From Treponema sp. UBA1798 (GTDB lineage: Bacteria > Spirochaetota > Spirochaetia > Treponematales > Treponemataceae), in assembly GCA_002319875.1 (NCBI GenBank), contig DCFS01000179.1, forward strand, positions 1 through 16,530: a DNA stretch of 16,530 bases. The letters are read 5' to 3'. The notes below the pieces were generated by a model. It ran no database searches. It worked only from the letters and a program-made list of their open reading frames with translations, and had not been told where the DNA came from. Below are positions 1 to 7,206 of this stretch, one piece after another (the stretch's first letter is position 1; each line of letters starts with the position of its first letter). Position numbers and translations under genes: made by a program.

Positions 1-2
1 TT

Positions 3-1004
3 CCTGTAGCAGTTCAAGCAGCATCTTCAGAAAGTTTTGTACAAAATCCGAATATGGTCGACTTTTTATTATGGCCCCTGTATACTGTGTACATGTATCC
101 TGCTTCTGAATCTTTTTCACGGTTTACGGCTTATGACTGTGACCGGACTGCTTTTGTACAGAAATATCTGTCCGATCATTCCGTTGCAACGTCGATAGTG
201 CCCATAGACGGAAAAAAACATATTTATGTCAATTTTCCTTCTTCGTCATATAATCCGATGTTTAAAATTAAAACAGTGGTTGTTCATTATGACAGGGCTG
301 AAGGCAGTCCCGGTGCGAATGATAACAGCGCAGCAGTCTTTTCTGTTATGGACTGGTCCGTCAGACTGACACAGTCTTCAGGACTCCATAATGTCAGAAT
401 TTTTTTTACTGACGGAGAAGAACTTGGCAGTTCCGGCGGCGTAAGGAATCAGGGAGCTTTCGGCATTGCAGCACTTTTCAGAAAATTGGGAATTACCGGT
501 GACGATGTATATGTATTTGACGCCTGTGGCCGCGGTGAAGTACCGGTTATTGCCAGAACAGTCCCGGGTATCAATGTGTCATCATCCTTCCGCAGAAAAT
601 TTAATGATTTATATGACAGGACTGTAGAACTGATACGTTCTGTATCACCACAGAAATGGCTTTCCCTCCCTGTGCCTTACAGCGATAACGCAGGTTTCCT
701 TGCCTGCGGAATTCCTGCCGTAGCCGTTACACTGCTTCCTTCCACAGAGGCTGAAAATTATATGCATGAACTGCTCCGGACAAAAGATCTGGAATCGGCT
801 GTTATGAACCGTATTACAGAAACGGCGGATGCAGCTGATTCCGCCGCTCAGCTTCTGAAGAAGTTTGAATACAGAAAGAAAATGCCGCCTACATGGCAGC
901 TGTTTCATACGGAATATGACAATGAGAAGAGCCTGACACCGGAAAGTTTTTCCCTGATGGAACGCCTGCTGGCAGCCCTTGCAAAAGAACGCACATTAGC
1001 CTGA
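3..1004 (+). CDS. M28-family zinc aminopeptidase (5' partial)
   Basis: This is probably a di-zinc exopeptidase of family M28 that removes N-terminal residues from peptides. The first in-frame Met is at base 54, but the frame is open back to base 3 with sensible codons (PVAVQAASSESFVQNPN before that Met), so the true start lies upstream of the window. Counting from the Met at 54, the M28 ligand pattern is complete: His78 and Asp80 in HYD, Asp90 in GANDN, the Glu122-Glu123 pair in DGEELGSSGG (general base and metal ligand), Asp156 in FDACGRG, and His238 in NYMHELL. The SDNAGFLACGIPA stretch near 210-222 is also typical of the family. Any signal peptide or lipobox would be in the missing part, so location is unknown. 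It converges on the MarC gene with 7 bases between stop codons. The family is secure; the substrate is not. Confidence 0.85.
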   Translation, partial: PVAVQAASSESFVQNPNMVDFLLWPLYTVYMYPASESFSRFTAYDCDRTAFVQKYLSDHSVATSIVPIDGKKHIYVNFPSSSYNPMFKIKTVVVHYDRAEGSPGANDNSAAVFSVMDWSVRLTQSSGLHNVRIFFTDGEELGSSGGVRNQGAFGIAALFRKLGITGDDVYVFDACGRGEVPVIARTVPGINVSSSFRRKFNDLYDRTVELIRSVSPQKWLSLPVPYSDNAGFLACGIPAVAVTLLPSTEAENYMHELLRTKDLESAVMNRITETADAADSAAQLLKKFEYRKKMPPTWQLFHTEYDNEKSLTPESFSLMERLLAALAKERTLA

Positions 1005-1017
1005 AAGCAGTTCAGGC
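999..1017. other. Hairpin spanning both stop codons of a convergent gene pair
   Basis: GCCTGAA (999-1005) and TTCAGGC (1011-1017) form a perfect 7-bp stem with a 5-base loop. The left arm contains the TGA of the peptidase gene and the right arm contains the TGA of the MarC gene on the other strand. Neither side is followed by a T run, so it is not a classical terminator. It may protect the 3' ends of both mRNAs. Confidence 0.5.
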
Positions 1018-1653
1018 GATGGCATGGATTATGCCCAGTTTCAAAAGTCCGTCGTACGTTATCTGGACAGACATGCCGGCAAGAATCAGCCCCATTATTT
1101 TTTCAAGCACGAACATACCGGTTGTTCCGATAAAACCGAGCAGAACGGCACCACTCCGCATGATAATAAACTGGACCGTAAGGCTCAGAATAAGAACAAG
1201 CAGGATCGTGACTGCGATGTCCGGGGAAAACGGGGTACGTGCTACATTCAGCATAATCGTCGTAATAGTGCCCGGACCGGCGATGAGTGGTATAGCCAGA
1301 GGAAATACCGCAATCATCATGGATTCCTGCGGATCGATACTTGATTCCGGAGTCTGCCGGGTTTTCGGTTTGCTTTGAATCATTTCAAAAGAGATGGTAA
1401 AAAGCAGGATACCACCTGAGATGTAGAAAGCTCCCGGTGTAATACCGAAAAACAGAAGTATGAAACGTCCGAAGACGGCGAACACAAGGAGAACGAAGCC
1501 GGCAACAAGAATGGCTTTTTTGAGAATCTTCAGGCGGTCCTGTTCGTTGAATCCTCCGGTAACGGCAAGAAAAGGAGGAATATTGCCGACAGGATCCATA
1601 ATAATGAGGAATGTGAAAAAAAGCTTAAAGAACGGTCGGATATATTGCATCAT
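1012..1653 (-). CDS. MarC-family integral membrane protein
   Basis: A 213-residue polytopic inner-membrane protein of the MarC (UPF0056) family. The family's transport function is not established; the name comes from the E. coli mar locus, but a role in antibiotic resistance was not borne out. Hydrophobic segments at about 8-28, 45-70, 76-92, 112-133, 146-165 and 180-200 fit the usual six helices. The two internal-repeat signatures are present: MDPVGNIPPF near residues 19-28, and IPLIAGPGTIT near 121-131, with a polar loop between the halves (residues 93-111). The length is normal. The start chosen is the first ATG of a Met-Met pair. No Shine-Dalgarno sequence precedes it, and a -10-like TATACT (reverse strand, 1663-1668) lies so close that the mRNA could be nearly leaderless. 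It is divergent from argG across 134 bases. Confidence 0.88.
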   Translation of the reverse strand: MMQYIRPFFKLFFTFLIIMDPVGNIPPFLAVTGGFNEQDRLKILKKAILVAGFVLLVFAVFGRFILLFFGITPGAFYISGGILLFTISFEMIQSKPKTRQTPESSIDPQESMMIAVFPLAIPLIAGPGTITTIMLNVARTPFSPDIAVTILLVLILSLTVQFIIMRSGAVLLGFIGTTGMFVLEKIMGLILAGMSVQITYDGLLKLGIIHAIA

Positions 1654-1721
1654 AGCGGCTGAAGTATATCAAAGCATGCCGTTTTTGAATACCCCGTGTG
1701 ATTTATCAAATATCATGATGC

Positions 1722-1750
1722 TTGCATATAATTGCGTTATTCTGTATATT
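1722..1750 (+). promoter_or_regulatory. Putative sigma-70 promoter of argG
   Basis: TTGCAT at 1722-1727 and TATATT at 1745-1750 are separated by exactly 17 bases. The -10 matches the consensus at 5 of 6 positions and the -35 at 3 of 6. Transcription would start near 1757, giving a leader of about 31 bases. The same TTGCAT/17-base geometry recurs in the LysR-tctC gap, which supports it as a real -35 form in this genome. Confidence 0.55.
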
Positions 1751-1754
1751 GAGA

Positions 1755-1768
1755 TGCATAAATATACA
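1755..1768 (+). promoter_or_regulatory. ARG-box-like operator at the argG transcription start
   Basis: TGCATAAATATACA agrees at 12 of 14 positions with the ArgR/AhrC half-palindromic ARG box TGAAT-WWWW-ATTCA. It begins 4 bases after the -10 element, so a repressor bound here would cover the start site. It is a single box; ArgR usually binds pairs, and AT-rich sequence can mimic it. No argR gene is in the window. Confidence 0.4.
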
Positions 1769-1787
1769 AATATTTCGAGGCATTGTT

Positions 1788-3053
1788 ATGGCAAAAGATA
1801 AGGTCGTGCTGGCCTATTCAGGTGGTCTGGATACTACGGTTATTATTCCGTGGCTTAAAGAGAATTTTGATTATGAGGTAATAGCGGTTTGTATCGATGT
1901 CGGTCAGGGTGATGACTGGAAAACGATCAAAACCCGTGCGCTTAAAACAGGCGCTGCTGCGTGTTATGTTGTCGATGCACGTGAAGAGTATATAGAAGAA
2001 TATATATGGCCTGCACTCAAGGGTAATGCCGTATATGAAGATGAATATCTGCTTGGTACTTCGACGGCCCGGCCTCTTATCGGGAAAATACTGGTCGAAT
2101 ATGCCCGGCAGGAAAGGGCTGTCGCCATCTGTCACGGTGCCACGGGAAAAGGAAATGATCAGGTGCGTTTTGAGCTTGCCATCAAGGCTTTTGCCCCTGA
2201 TCTGAAAGTTATAGCGGCCTGGCGTGATCCGAAGTGGACACTGCAAAGCCGGGAAGAAGAGATTCAATATCTTGAAGACAGAAAGATTCCTGTACCGGTG
2301 AAGAAAAGTTCTTCCTACAGCTGCGATGAAAACATCTGGCATATAAGTCACGAGGGACTCGAACTGGAAAAGACGGAAAACGAACCGGACTGGGAAAATA
2401 TGCTCAAGGAAACGGTTCTTCCTGAAAAAGCTCCGGATAAGCCTGAATATGTAAAAATAGAATTTGAAAAAGGCACTCCGGTTGCGGTGAACGGTAAAAA
2501 AATGAAAGGCCTCGAAATAATGACAGAGTTGAACCGTATCGGCGGCCGTAACGGAATAGGACTTGTCGACCTGGTGGAAAACCGATGTGTCGGAATGAAA
2601 AGCCGCGGAGTTTATGAAACACCGGGCGGAACGATTCTGTACTATGCACATGAGCAGATGGACCACCTTTGCCTTGACCGCGAGACATATCACTATAAAC
2701 AGCAGATAGCTGTTAAACAGGCCGAACTGATTTATAACGGTTTGTGGTTTACAACGCTTATGGATGCCATTATGGCATTTAATGATAAGGTGGAAGAGAC
2801 CGTTACCGGCTGGGTTCAGCTGAAACTGTATAAAGGTACGATGTCAGGTGCCGGATCTTCTTCACCGTACAGCCTTTATAATGAAAGCATTGCCAGCTTT
2901 ACAACCGGCGAGTTGTATAATCATCATGATGCAGAGGGCTTTATTACCCTGTACGGCCTTCCGCTGAAAGTGCGTGCGCTGATGGAACAACGTATCGGTA
3001 AGGGGCAGGCTATTATTGAAAGTAAATCTCTGAAAAAACGTCCGACGGAATAA
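1788..3053 (+). CDS. argG: Argininosuccinate synthase
   Basis: This enzyme condenses citrulline and aspartate with ATP to argininosuccinate in cytosolic arginine biosynthesis. At 421 residues it has near-normal family length. The N-terminal ATP-pyrophosphatase P-loop is AYSGGLDTT (residues 9-17). The signature stretches TSTARPLI (91-98), GATGKGNDQVRFE (117-129), SSSPYSLY, and the C-terminal SFTTGELYNHHDAEGF are intact. The ATG at 1788 was chosen because GAGG sits 7 bases upstream (1777-1780) and homology begins at MAKDKVVLAYSGG. The frame is open from a TTG at 1722, but those 22 codons coincide with the promoter and operator. argH and other arginine genes are not in the window, so argG stands alone here. 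Confidence 0.97.
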   Translation: MAKDKVVLAYSGGLDTTVIIPWLKENFDYEVIAVCIDVGQGDDWKTIKTRALKTGAAACYVVDAREEYIEEYIWPALKGNAVYEDEYLLGTSTARPLIGKILVEYARQERAVAICHGATGKGNDQVRFELAIKAFAPDLKVIAAWRDPKWTLQSREEEIQYLEDRKIPVPVKKSSSYSCDENIWHISHEGLELEKTENEPDWENMLKETVLPEKAPDKPEYVKIEFEKGTPVAVNGKKMKGLEIMTELNRIGGRNGIGLVDLVENRCVGMKSRGVYETPGGTILYYAHEQMDHLCLDRETYHYKQQIAVKQAELIYNGLWFTTLMDAIMAFNDKVEETVTGWVQLKLYKGTMSGAGSSSPYSLYNESIASFTTGELYNHHDAEGFITLYGLPLKVRALMEQRIGKGQAIIESKSLKKRPTE

Positions 3054-3054
3054 T

Positions 3055-3090
3055 GGGAACCTCTGAAAACTTCAGTTTTTAGAGAGGCCC
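3055..3090. repeat. Dispersed palindromic repeat, copy 1
   Basis: An imperfect stem-loop centred on AAAACTTCAGTTTT, with CCTCT on the left and AGAG-A-GG on the right, closed by GGG/CCC. It shares its core (ACCTCT, then R, then AAAACTTCAGTTTTTAGAG) with the perfect palindrome at 15330-15363. It begins 2 bases after the argG stop codon. There is no downstream T run, so it is not a canonical terminator. It could be a REP/MITE-like element or an mRNA 3'-end structure. Confidence 0.7.
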
Positions 3091-3109
3091 TGATATGATT
3101 ATAGCGGAA

Positions 3110-3155
3110 CAGGTAAGCGGAAGCTTAAATTCTGTACCCTGTTTCCGCTTACCTG
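3110..3155 (+). terminator. Long stem-loop downstream of argG, possible terminator
   Basis: CAGGTAAGCGGAA (3110-3122) and TTCCGCTTACCTG (3143-3155) are perfect 13-base inverted repeats. The stem can extend by a G-U and a C-G pair to leave a 16-base loop. The run of eight T residues (3180-3187) is about 25 bases beyond the stem rather than adjacent, so intrinsic termination is uncertain. A 3'-stabilising hairpin or a protein-binding site is an alternative. Confidence 0.5.
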
Positions 3156-3190
3156 CCGGTTGTACGTGGAAGGATACTGTTTTTTTTGTG

Positions 3191-3219
3191 TTGTTATATG
3201 ATTGATTTTAGTTTATAGT
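3191..3219 (+). promoter_or_regulatory. Putative promoter of the GGDEF-EAL gene
   Basis: TTGTTA (3191-3196), a 17-base spacer and TATAGT (3214-3219) match the sigma-70 pattern at 4 of 6 and 5 of 6 positions. The start site would fall near 3226, only about 9 bases before the ATG at 3235. That agrees with the absence of a Shine-Dalgarno sequence there, so the mRNA may be almost leaderless. Confidence 0.45.
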
Positions 3220-3234
3220 TAATCAGCTGAAACT

Positions 3235-6099
3235 ATGGCTTCCCACGGAAAACGTTTTTTTATTATTCTTTTTTTTCTCCTTTGCTCGTCTTCCGTTTTT
3301 TCCCGTACATTACGTGTCGGTATGTTCGGACAGCTTCAGTATCTGCCCCAGTACAGTCAGGGAATTAATGCCCGTTATTATGAAAACTACATGCAGGCTA
3401 TAGCCGGAAAATCAGGCTGCGGATATAAGCTGCTTCAGATGGATTATGATACTGCTTTGAAGGGGCTGCAGGACGGTACAGTCGATCTTATGTGCAGTAT
3501 GACGTATACACAGCAGCGTGCACGTACATACCTTTTCAGCAGTTCACCCTGTGCCATTGAATACGAGCTGCTTGTAGCCAGCCGTGACGATATGCGTTTT
3601 TTTAACGGCGATATTGAGAGCCTTCAGCATAAAAGAGTCGGACTTCTCGCCGGAGATCCTCTTCAGGAAAAAATACTTGATTCGTTTACCGATGCCCATG
3701 CTTTAAACATAAAGAGGATATATTATCTGGACAGCGATCTGATGGCTGCCGGGATCAGGCAGGGAACAATCGACCTCCGTATGGCCTCTGCCATGGCGGC
3801 ACGCCCCGGTGAAAAGATTGTACAGAATTTCGGCTCCCATCCCGTTTATTTTATGTGTAAAGACCCCGTGATAAAGAAAATACTTGATAACGCAATGTCC
3901 GCCCTCCAGCAGCAGAATTCAATGTATCAGATTAATTTTATCATGCAGAATAACGGGATCGTTTCTCTCGATTTTTCCAATATTTCCCCTGATGAAAAAG
4001 CATATATACGGAATATCGGTAAAATTACCGTGGGTATCAGTTCCGGGAATTATCCGTTTTCGTATTTTGACGCTGAAACCGGAGAACTTAAAGGACTTGA
4101 CCGCCTGTTCTGGGATGAAATTACCAGAATATCCGGACTGTCTTTTAAGTTTACGGAAAAAGGCAGAATGTCCGGGGAAAAACCCTGTCTGTTTATTTCA
4201 TCTGATAGTGACCGTTTTGAAAACGGGCATGCAGTTTATACACGTCCATACCGGACTGTTCCCGTGCGGCTGGTCTGTGCTCCGGGACTTTCCGTAAGTG
4301 ATTTTATAACTCCCGGCAGCAGATTTTCCGAAAAATATCCTGTAAAAATCGCGGTGACAGGCGATGTCCAGTGTGTACTTCCCTATTTCAGAACAATGTT
4401 CGTTGCATACAGCATCCAGACATTCCCGTCACCGCAGAAGTGTCTGGAAAAAGTTGCATCGGGCGTATGTGACGCCGCGCTTGTTCAGGATTATTACCTG
4501 CAGACGACGTATGATATCAACGATTATATGTCCCTTCGTAACAGAATGCCGTTAACCTATGATGTTCCTGTTTCGATAGCGGTAAGCGGGCAGGGGATAG
4601 ATCCGCTTATTTCCATTCTCAATAAAACATTGTGCCAGATCCCTGCAGATTTTTTTACAAGGGCAGAAGAGCAGGAAGGAATTTTGGCCCGCTATAAACC
4701 CGCTCGCGGACTGGTTCTGCACCAGTATCTGACGACGTTTCTGATATTTCTTATCGTAATATTGTTGTATGCCGTTTTCAGCGCTCTCTATAATGCCGGG
4801 AAATATAAAAAGATGTCTGAGACTGATAATCTTACCGGTTTATGGAATATAAACTGTTTTGAGCGTGAATTGGAGAAATTGTTTGTGTCGATGCCCCGCA
4901 GCAATTTTATGTTTATGGAACTGAATATCCGCAGCTTTACATTGATAAACAAAATGTACGGTTCCGAGTGGGGAGACAGGACTCTTGTTTTTCTTGCAAA
5001 AAAACTTACCGATGCCAGGGACGGCCGCCGCAATGTGTATCTGGCCCGCGGCGATGCCGACAATTTTTATGTGCTGGAACCTGTTATCACGGAAGAGGGT
5101 ACCCGTGAAAAGATGGAAGAATTTCTTAAGCTTGTCCGTAAGGAAGGGCTGAAGTCCGGTATCCAGATCGTTGTAAAAACCGGCGCCGTTTTTATCGGCC
5201 CCCGTTATGGAGGCTTTGATTCAGTAAAGAATCTGGTAGGAAAGGCAGGATATGCAAGGAAGTATATACGGAACAGCGTAGTCGATAATTTTGCTGTTTT
5301 TAACGGACGGCTTCAGAAGCAGCGGATGCTGGAAGAAAATATCGAGAGCTGTATGGACAAGGCCCTGGAAAACAGGGAGTTTTACGTTGTCTACCAGCCC
5401 AAGGTAAATCTTTATACGGGAAAGGTTGAAAGTGCGGAAGCTCTTGTGCGCTGGAAAAGTCCTGAGAACGGCGATGTTGCACCCGATATATTCATACCTG
5501 TTTTCGAAAAAAACGGGTATGTCATCAAAATGGATTTTTATGTATATAAAGCAGTCTTTGATTATCTTCAGCATCTTCTGGACACCCATTTTCCTATAAT
5601 TCCTGTTTCACTCAATGTGTCCCGCCTTCATTTGAACGCGGAAAAATTTGTAGATGATTTTATTTCATTGTTCTCACAATATTCTATTCCTCCTGCATAT
5701 ATTGAAATGGAAATAGTGGAACGTACCGCAGGTACGGCGGACAGGGTTCTCAAAAATATGGCGGAACTGCTGCATAATCATGGCTTTTCTGTGGCGATGG
5801 ATGATTTCGGCACTGGAGAATCATCTCTGAATATGCTGAGTGAGATTCCGATCGATGTCATAAAGTTTGATCAGCTTTTTCTGGAAAGAGCAGAGAGTTT
5901 ACCGGATTCCAGAATAATACTCCGGGAGATGATAAAGATGGCAAGGATGCTTGGCAAGACAACGGTGTGTGAAGGTGTAGAACGGGAATCCCAGGTGATA
6001 TTTTTGAAGGATATCGGCTGCGATATGGCTCAGGGATATTATTTTTCAAAACCACTGCTGTCTGAGGATTTCAAAAAGTTTCTTATGGAACACAGATAA
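3235..6099 (+). CDS. Membrane c-di-GMP phosphodiesterase with two periplasmic sensor domains, degenerate GGDEF and EAL
   Basis: A 954-residue inner-membrane signalling enzyme expected to hydrolyse c-di-GMP in response to a periplasmic ligand. Order of parts: a signal peptide (about 1-23, ending VFS-R); a first solute-binding-protein family 3-like domain (about 25-240, starting RTLRVGMFG); a second such domain (about 265-490, starting GKITVGISSGNYPFSYFD); one membrane helix (about 497-520); a GGDEF domain; an EAL domain. The GGDEF signature is replaced by RGDAD (605-609), so cyclase activity is unlikely, although GTP binding or a regulatory role is possible. The EAL domain keeps Glu735 of EALVRW, Asn794, the EIVE motif (826-829), Asp856-Asp857 of DDFGTG, Lys877, Glu913 of EGVE and Gln933 of QGYYFSKP, so it looks active. 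No Shine-Dalgarno precedes the ATG. The gene is monocistronic and converges on the LysR gene. Amino acids or related small solutes are the expected ligands by family, but this is not shown. Confidence 0.9.
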   Translation: MASHGKRFFIILFFLLCSSSVFSRTLRVGMFGQLQYLPQYSQGINARYYENYMQAIAGKSGCGYKLLQMDYDTALKGLQDGTVDLMCSMTYTQQRARTYLFSSSPCAIEYELLVASRDDMRFFNGDIESLQHKRVGLLAGDPLQEKILDSFTDAHALNIKRIYYLDSDLMAAGIRQGTIDLRMASAMAARPGEKIVQNFGSHPVYFMCKDPVIKKILDNAMSALQQQNSMYQINFIMQNNGIVSLDFSNISPDEKAYIRNIGKITVGISSGNYPFSYFDAETGELKGLDRLFWDEITRISGLSFKFTEKGRMSGEKPCLFISSDSDRFENGHAVYTRPYRTVPVRLVCAPGLSVSDFITPGSRFSEKYPVKIAVTGDVQCVLPYFRTMFVAYSIQTFPSPQKCLEKVASGVCDAALVQDYYLQTTYDINDYMSLRNRMPLTYDVPVSIAVSGQGIDPLISILNKTLCQIPADFFTRAEEQEGILARYKPARGLVLHQYLTTFLIFLIVILLYAVFSALYNAGKYKKMSETDNLTGLWNINCFERELEKLFVSMPRSNFMFMELNIRSFTLINKMYGSEWGDRTLVFLAKKLTDARDGRRNVYLARGDADNFYVLEPVITEEGTREKMEEFLKLVRKEGLKSGIQIVVKTGAVFIGPRYGGFDSVKNLVGKAGYARKYIRNSVVDNFAVFNGRLQKQRMLEENIESCMDKALENREFYVVYQPKVNLYTGKVESAEALVRWKSPENGDVAPDIFIPVFEKNGYVIKMDFYVYKAVFDYLQHLLDTHFPIIPVSLNVSRLHLNAEKFVDDFISLFSQYSIPPAYIEMEIVERTAGTADRVLKNMAELLHNHGFSVAMDDFGTGESSLNMLSEIPIDVIKFDQLFLERAESLPDSRIILREMIKMARMLGKTTVCEGVERESQVIFLKDIGCDMAQGYYFSKPLLSEDFKKFLMEHR

Positions 6100-6166
6100 A
6101 CCTGGAATCGATGGAACCTGACCGCGACGATGCCTCTTGTACATGTATTATCCGGTGGTTTCACTC

Positions 6167-7075
6167 TTATCTGTTTTGGGTATGATAGTCCTTCATCAGA
6201 TCTATCAGAAGTTTTTCCGGTTTTGAAAGGTACACGTCTTTACGGAATGAAACTCCGATTGTCCAGCAGAATTCTTCTCCAACGGAAAAATAAACTACAG
6301 GAATATCGGGATCTGCATAGTATTGCGGGAAAAAACCGGCAGCGATCTGGTTTTTTATTGTTTCAATAATTGTTCCGGTACTTGACGATTCAAACAGTAT
6401 TCGCGGCTTAAAACCGGCTTTATGAAAAGCTTCTTCAGCCATGTCGTTCATCCGGGTTTCCTTTGCATTCATAATGAAATCAGTATTTTCAAACTGTTTC
6501 AGGTCGACAGGAGGAAGTTTTTTCCAGCTTTCAGTACCGGCAAGATATGCCAGCGGATGTGTCCTGGGAACACCGAGAATCATTTTTTCCGAACCAAACG
6601 GAATGGTTTCGAAATTTCCGTTTTCAGTGAACAGGGCTGTGTTTGCAAGCCTGACCGTACCTTCAAGCAGCAGTTGCTCCATTCTTTTTGCCCGCGCTTC
6701 ATAAATACGGAACGTAATACCCGGATATATTTTATGAAATACGGGATAGATTTCCGTGAACATTTTTGCCCCGCGTTCCGGTGTAAATGATATTGATATC
6801 TCTCCTTTCTGATTTTCGCTGATATCGCTGATTATTTTATAGGTTTCATCTCTGATGGCAAGAATTTTTTTAGCATTTTCTATATATATTTTTCCTGCAA
6901 AGGTAGGTACCATGGTGTGATGGGATCTTTCAAATAACGGGACTCCCAGTTCTTTTTCAACTCTGAGAAGCTGCTGGTTCAATGCAGACTGCGTAAGGAA
7001 TATTTTGTCTGCAGCTTTTGTAATATTCTGTTCCTCGCTGATTGTGAGAATGTATTCCAGTTCGTGGAGATCCAT
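6167..7075 (-). CDS. LysR-family transcriptional regulator of the TTT operon
   Basis: A 302-residue LysR-type regulator of normal length. The N-terminal winged helix-turn-helix covers about residues 1-60, with the recognition region FLTQSALNQQLLRVEKELG (26-44) and the family-typical PLFERS ending. The rest (about 90-300) is the periplasmic-binding-protein-like effector domain. It is transcribed divergently from tctC across 131 bases, the standard arrangement for a LysR protein that controls its neighbour in response to the imported compound or a product of it. The likely operator is the palindrome at 7113-7149, which also carries this gene's own promoter-like elements, so autoregulation is expected. 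The Shine-Dalgarno is weak (AAGAGA, 5 bases before the ATG). The family call is firm; the effector is unknown. Confidence 0.9.
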   Translation of the reverse strand: MDLHELEYILTISEEQNITKAADKIFLTQSALNQQLLRVEKELGVPLFERSHHTMVPTFAGKIYIENAKKILAIRDETYKIISDISENQKGEISISFTPERGAKMFTEIYPVFHKIYPGITFRIYEARAKRMEQLLLEGTVRLANTALFTENGNFETIPFGSEKMILGVPRTHPLAYLAGTESWKKLPPVDLKQFENTDFIMNAKETRMNDMAEEAFHKAGFKPRILFESSSTGTIIETIKNQIAAGFFPQYYADPDIPVVYFSVGEEFCWTIGVSFRKDVYLSKPEKLLIDLMKDYHTQNR

Positions 7076-7112
7076 AGGCTTCTCTTAATTATTTTTAGAG
7101 TAATAATAAAAT

Positions 7113-7149
7113 AGTATAAGTTGCGTATTTAGAATATGCAACTTATACT
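7113..7149. promoter_or_regulatory. 37-bp palindrome with overlapping divergent promoters and probable LysR operator
   Basis: The arms AGTATAAGTTGC (7113-7124) and GCAACTTATACT (7138-7149) are perfectly complementary, and the inner part pairs nearly to the centre at 7131. On the + strand it reads TTGCGT (7121-7126), 17 bases, TATACT (7144-7149). On the - strand it reads TTGCAT (7136-7141), 17 bases, TATACT (7113-7118). The two promoter-like units occupy the same DNA, so polymerase could use only one at a time. A dimeric or tetrameric LysR protein binding this symmetry would affect both directions. Confidence 0.65.
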
Positions 7150-7152
7150 TAA

Positions 7153-7183
7153 TTGTCAATATAAAATCTAATGTCTTTATATT
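7153..7183 (+). promoter_or_regulatory. Alternative tctC promoter downstream of the palindrome
   Basis: TTGTCA (7153-7158) is followed 19 bases later by TATATT (7178-7183). The spacing is long for sigma-70, as is common at activator-dependent promoters. If this is the working promoter, the palindrome would be centred about 59 bases upstream of the start, near the usual LysR activation site. It competes with the palindrome-internal promoter as an explanation. Confidence 0.3.
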
Positions 7184-7195
7184 TTGATGTTTTAT

Positions 7196-7201
7196 AGGAG
7201 G
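7196..7201 (+). promoter_or_regulatory. Strong ribosome binding site of tctC
   Basis: A perfect AGGAGG lies 5 bases before the ATG at 7207. It is the best Shine-Dalgarno sequence in the window, which fits the need for excess binding protein over the membrane subunits. Confidence 0.85.
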
Positions 7202-7206
7202 AAAAA

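Noticed and set aside
54..56. ATG at 54 as the true start of the M28 peptidase
   Set aside because: The frame is open to the window edge, the Met is in the middle of a plausible coding stretch, and no ribosome site precedes it.
1722..1787. N-terminal extension of argG from a TTG codon
   Set aside because: The 22 extra residues are not typical of the family, coincide with promoter and operator sequence, and the ATG at 1788 has a well-placed GAGG.
1654..1787. T-box or other riboswitch upstream of argG
   Set aside because: The predicted leader is about 31 bases, too short, and no T-box sequence is present.
1818..2693. Long reading frame antisense to argG
   Set aside because: Its product is a Phe/Ile/Tyr-rich shadow with no recognisable domain, fully inside a strongly conserved gene.
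4980..5060. Active diguanylate cyclase in the 954-residue protein
   Set aside because: The signature is RGDAD rather than GGDEF/GGEEF and the surrounding nucleotide-binding residues are also altered.
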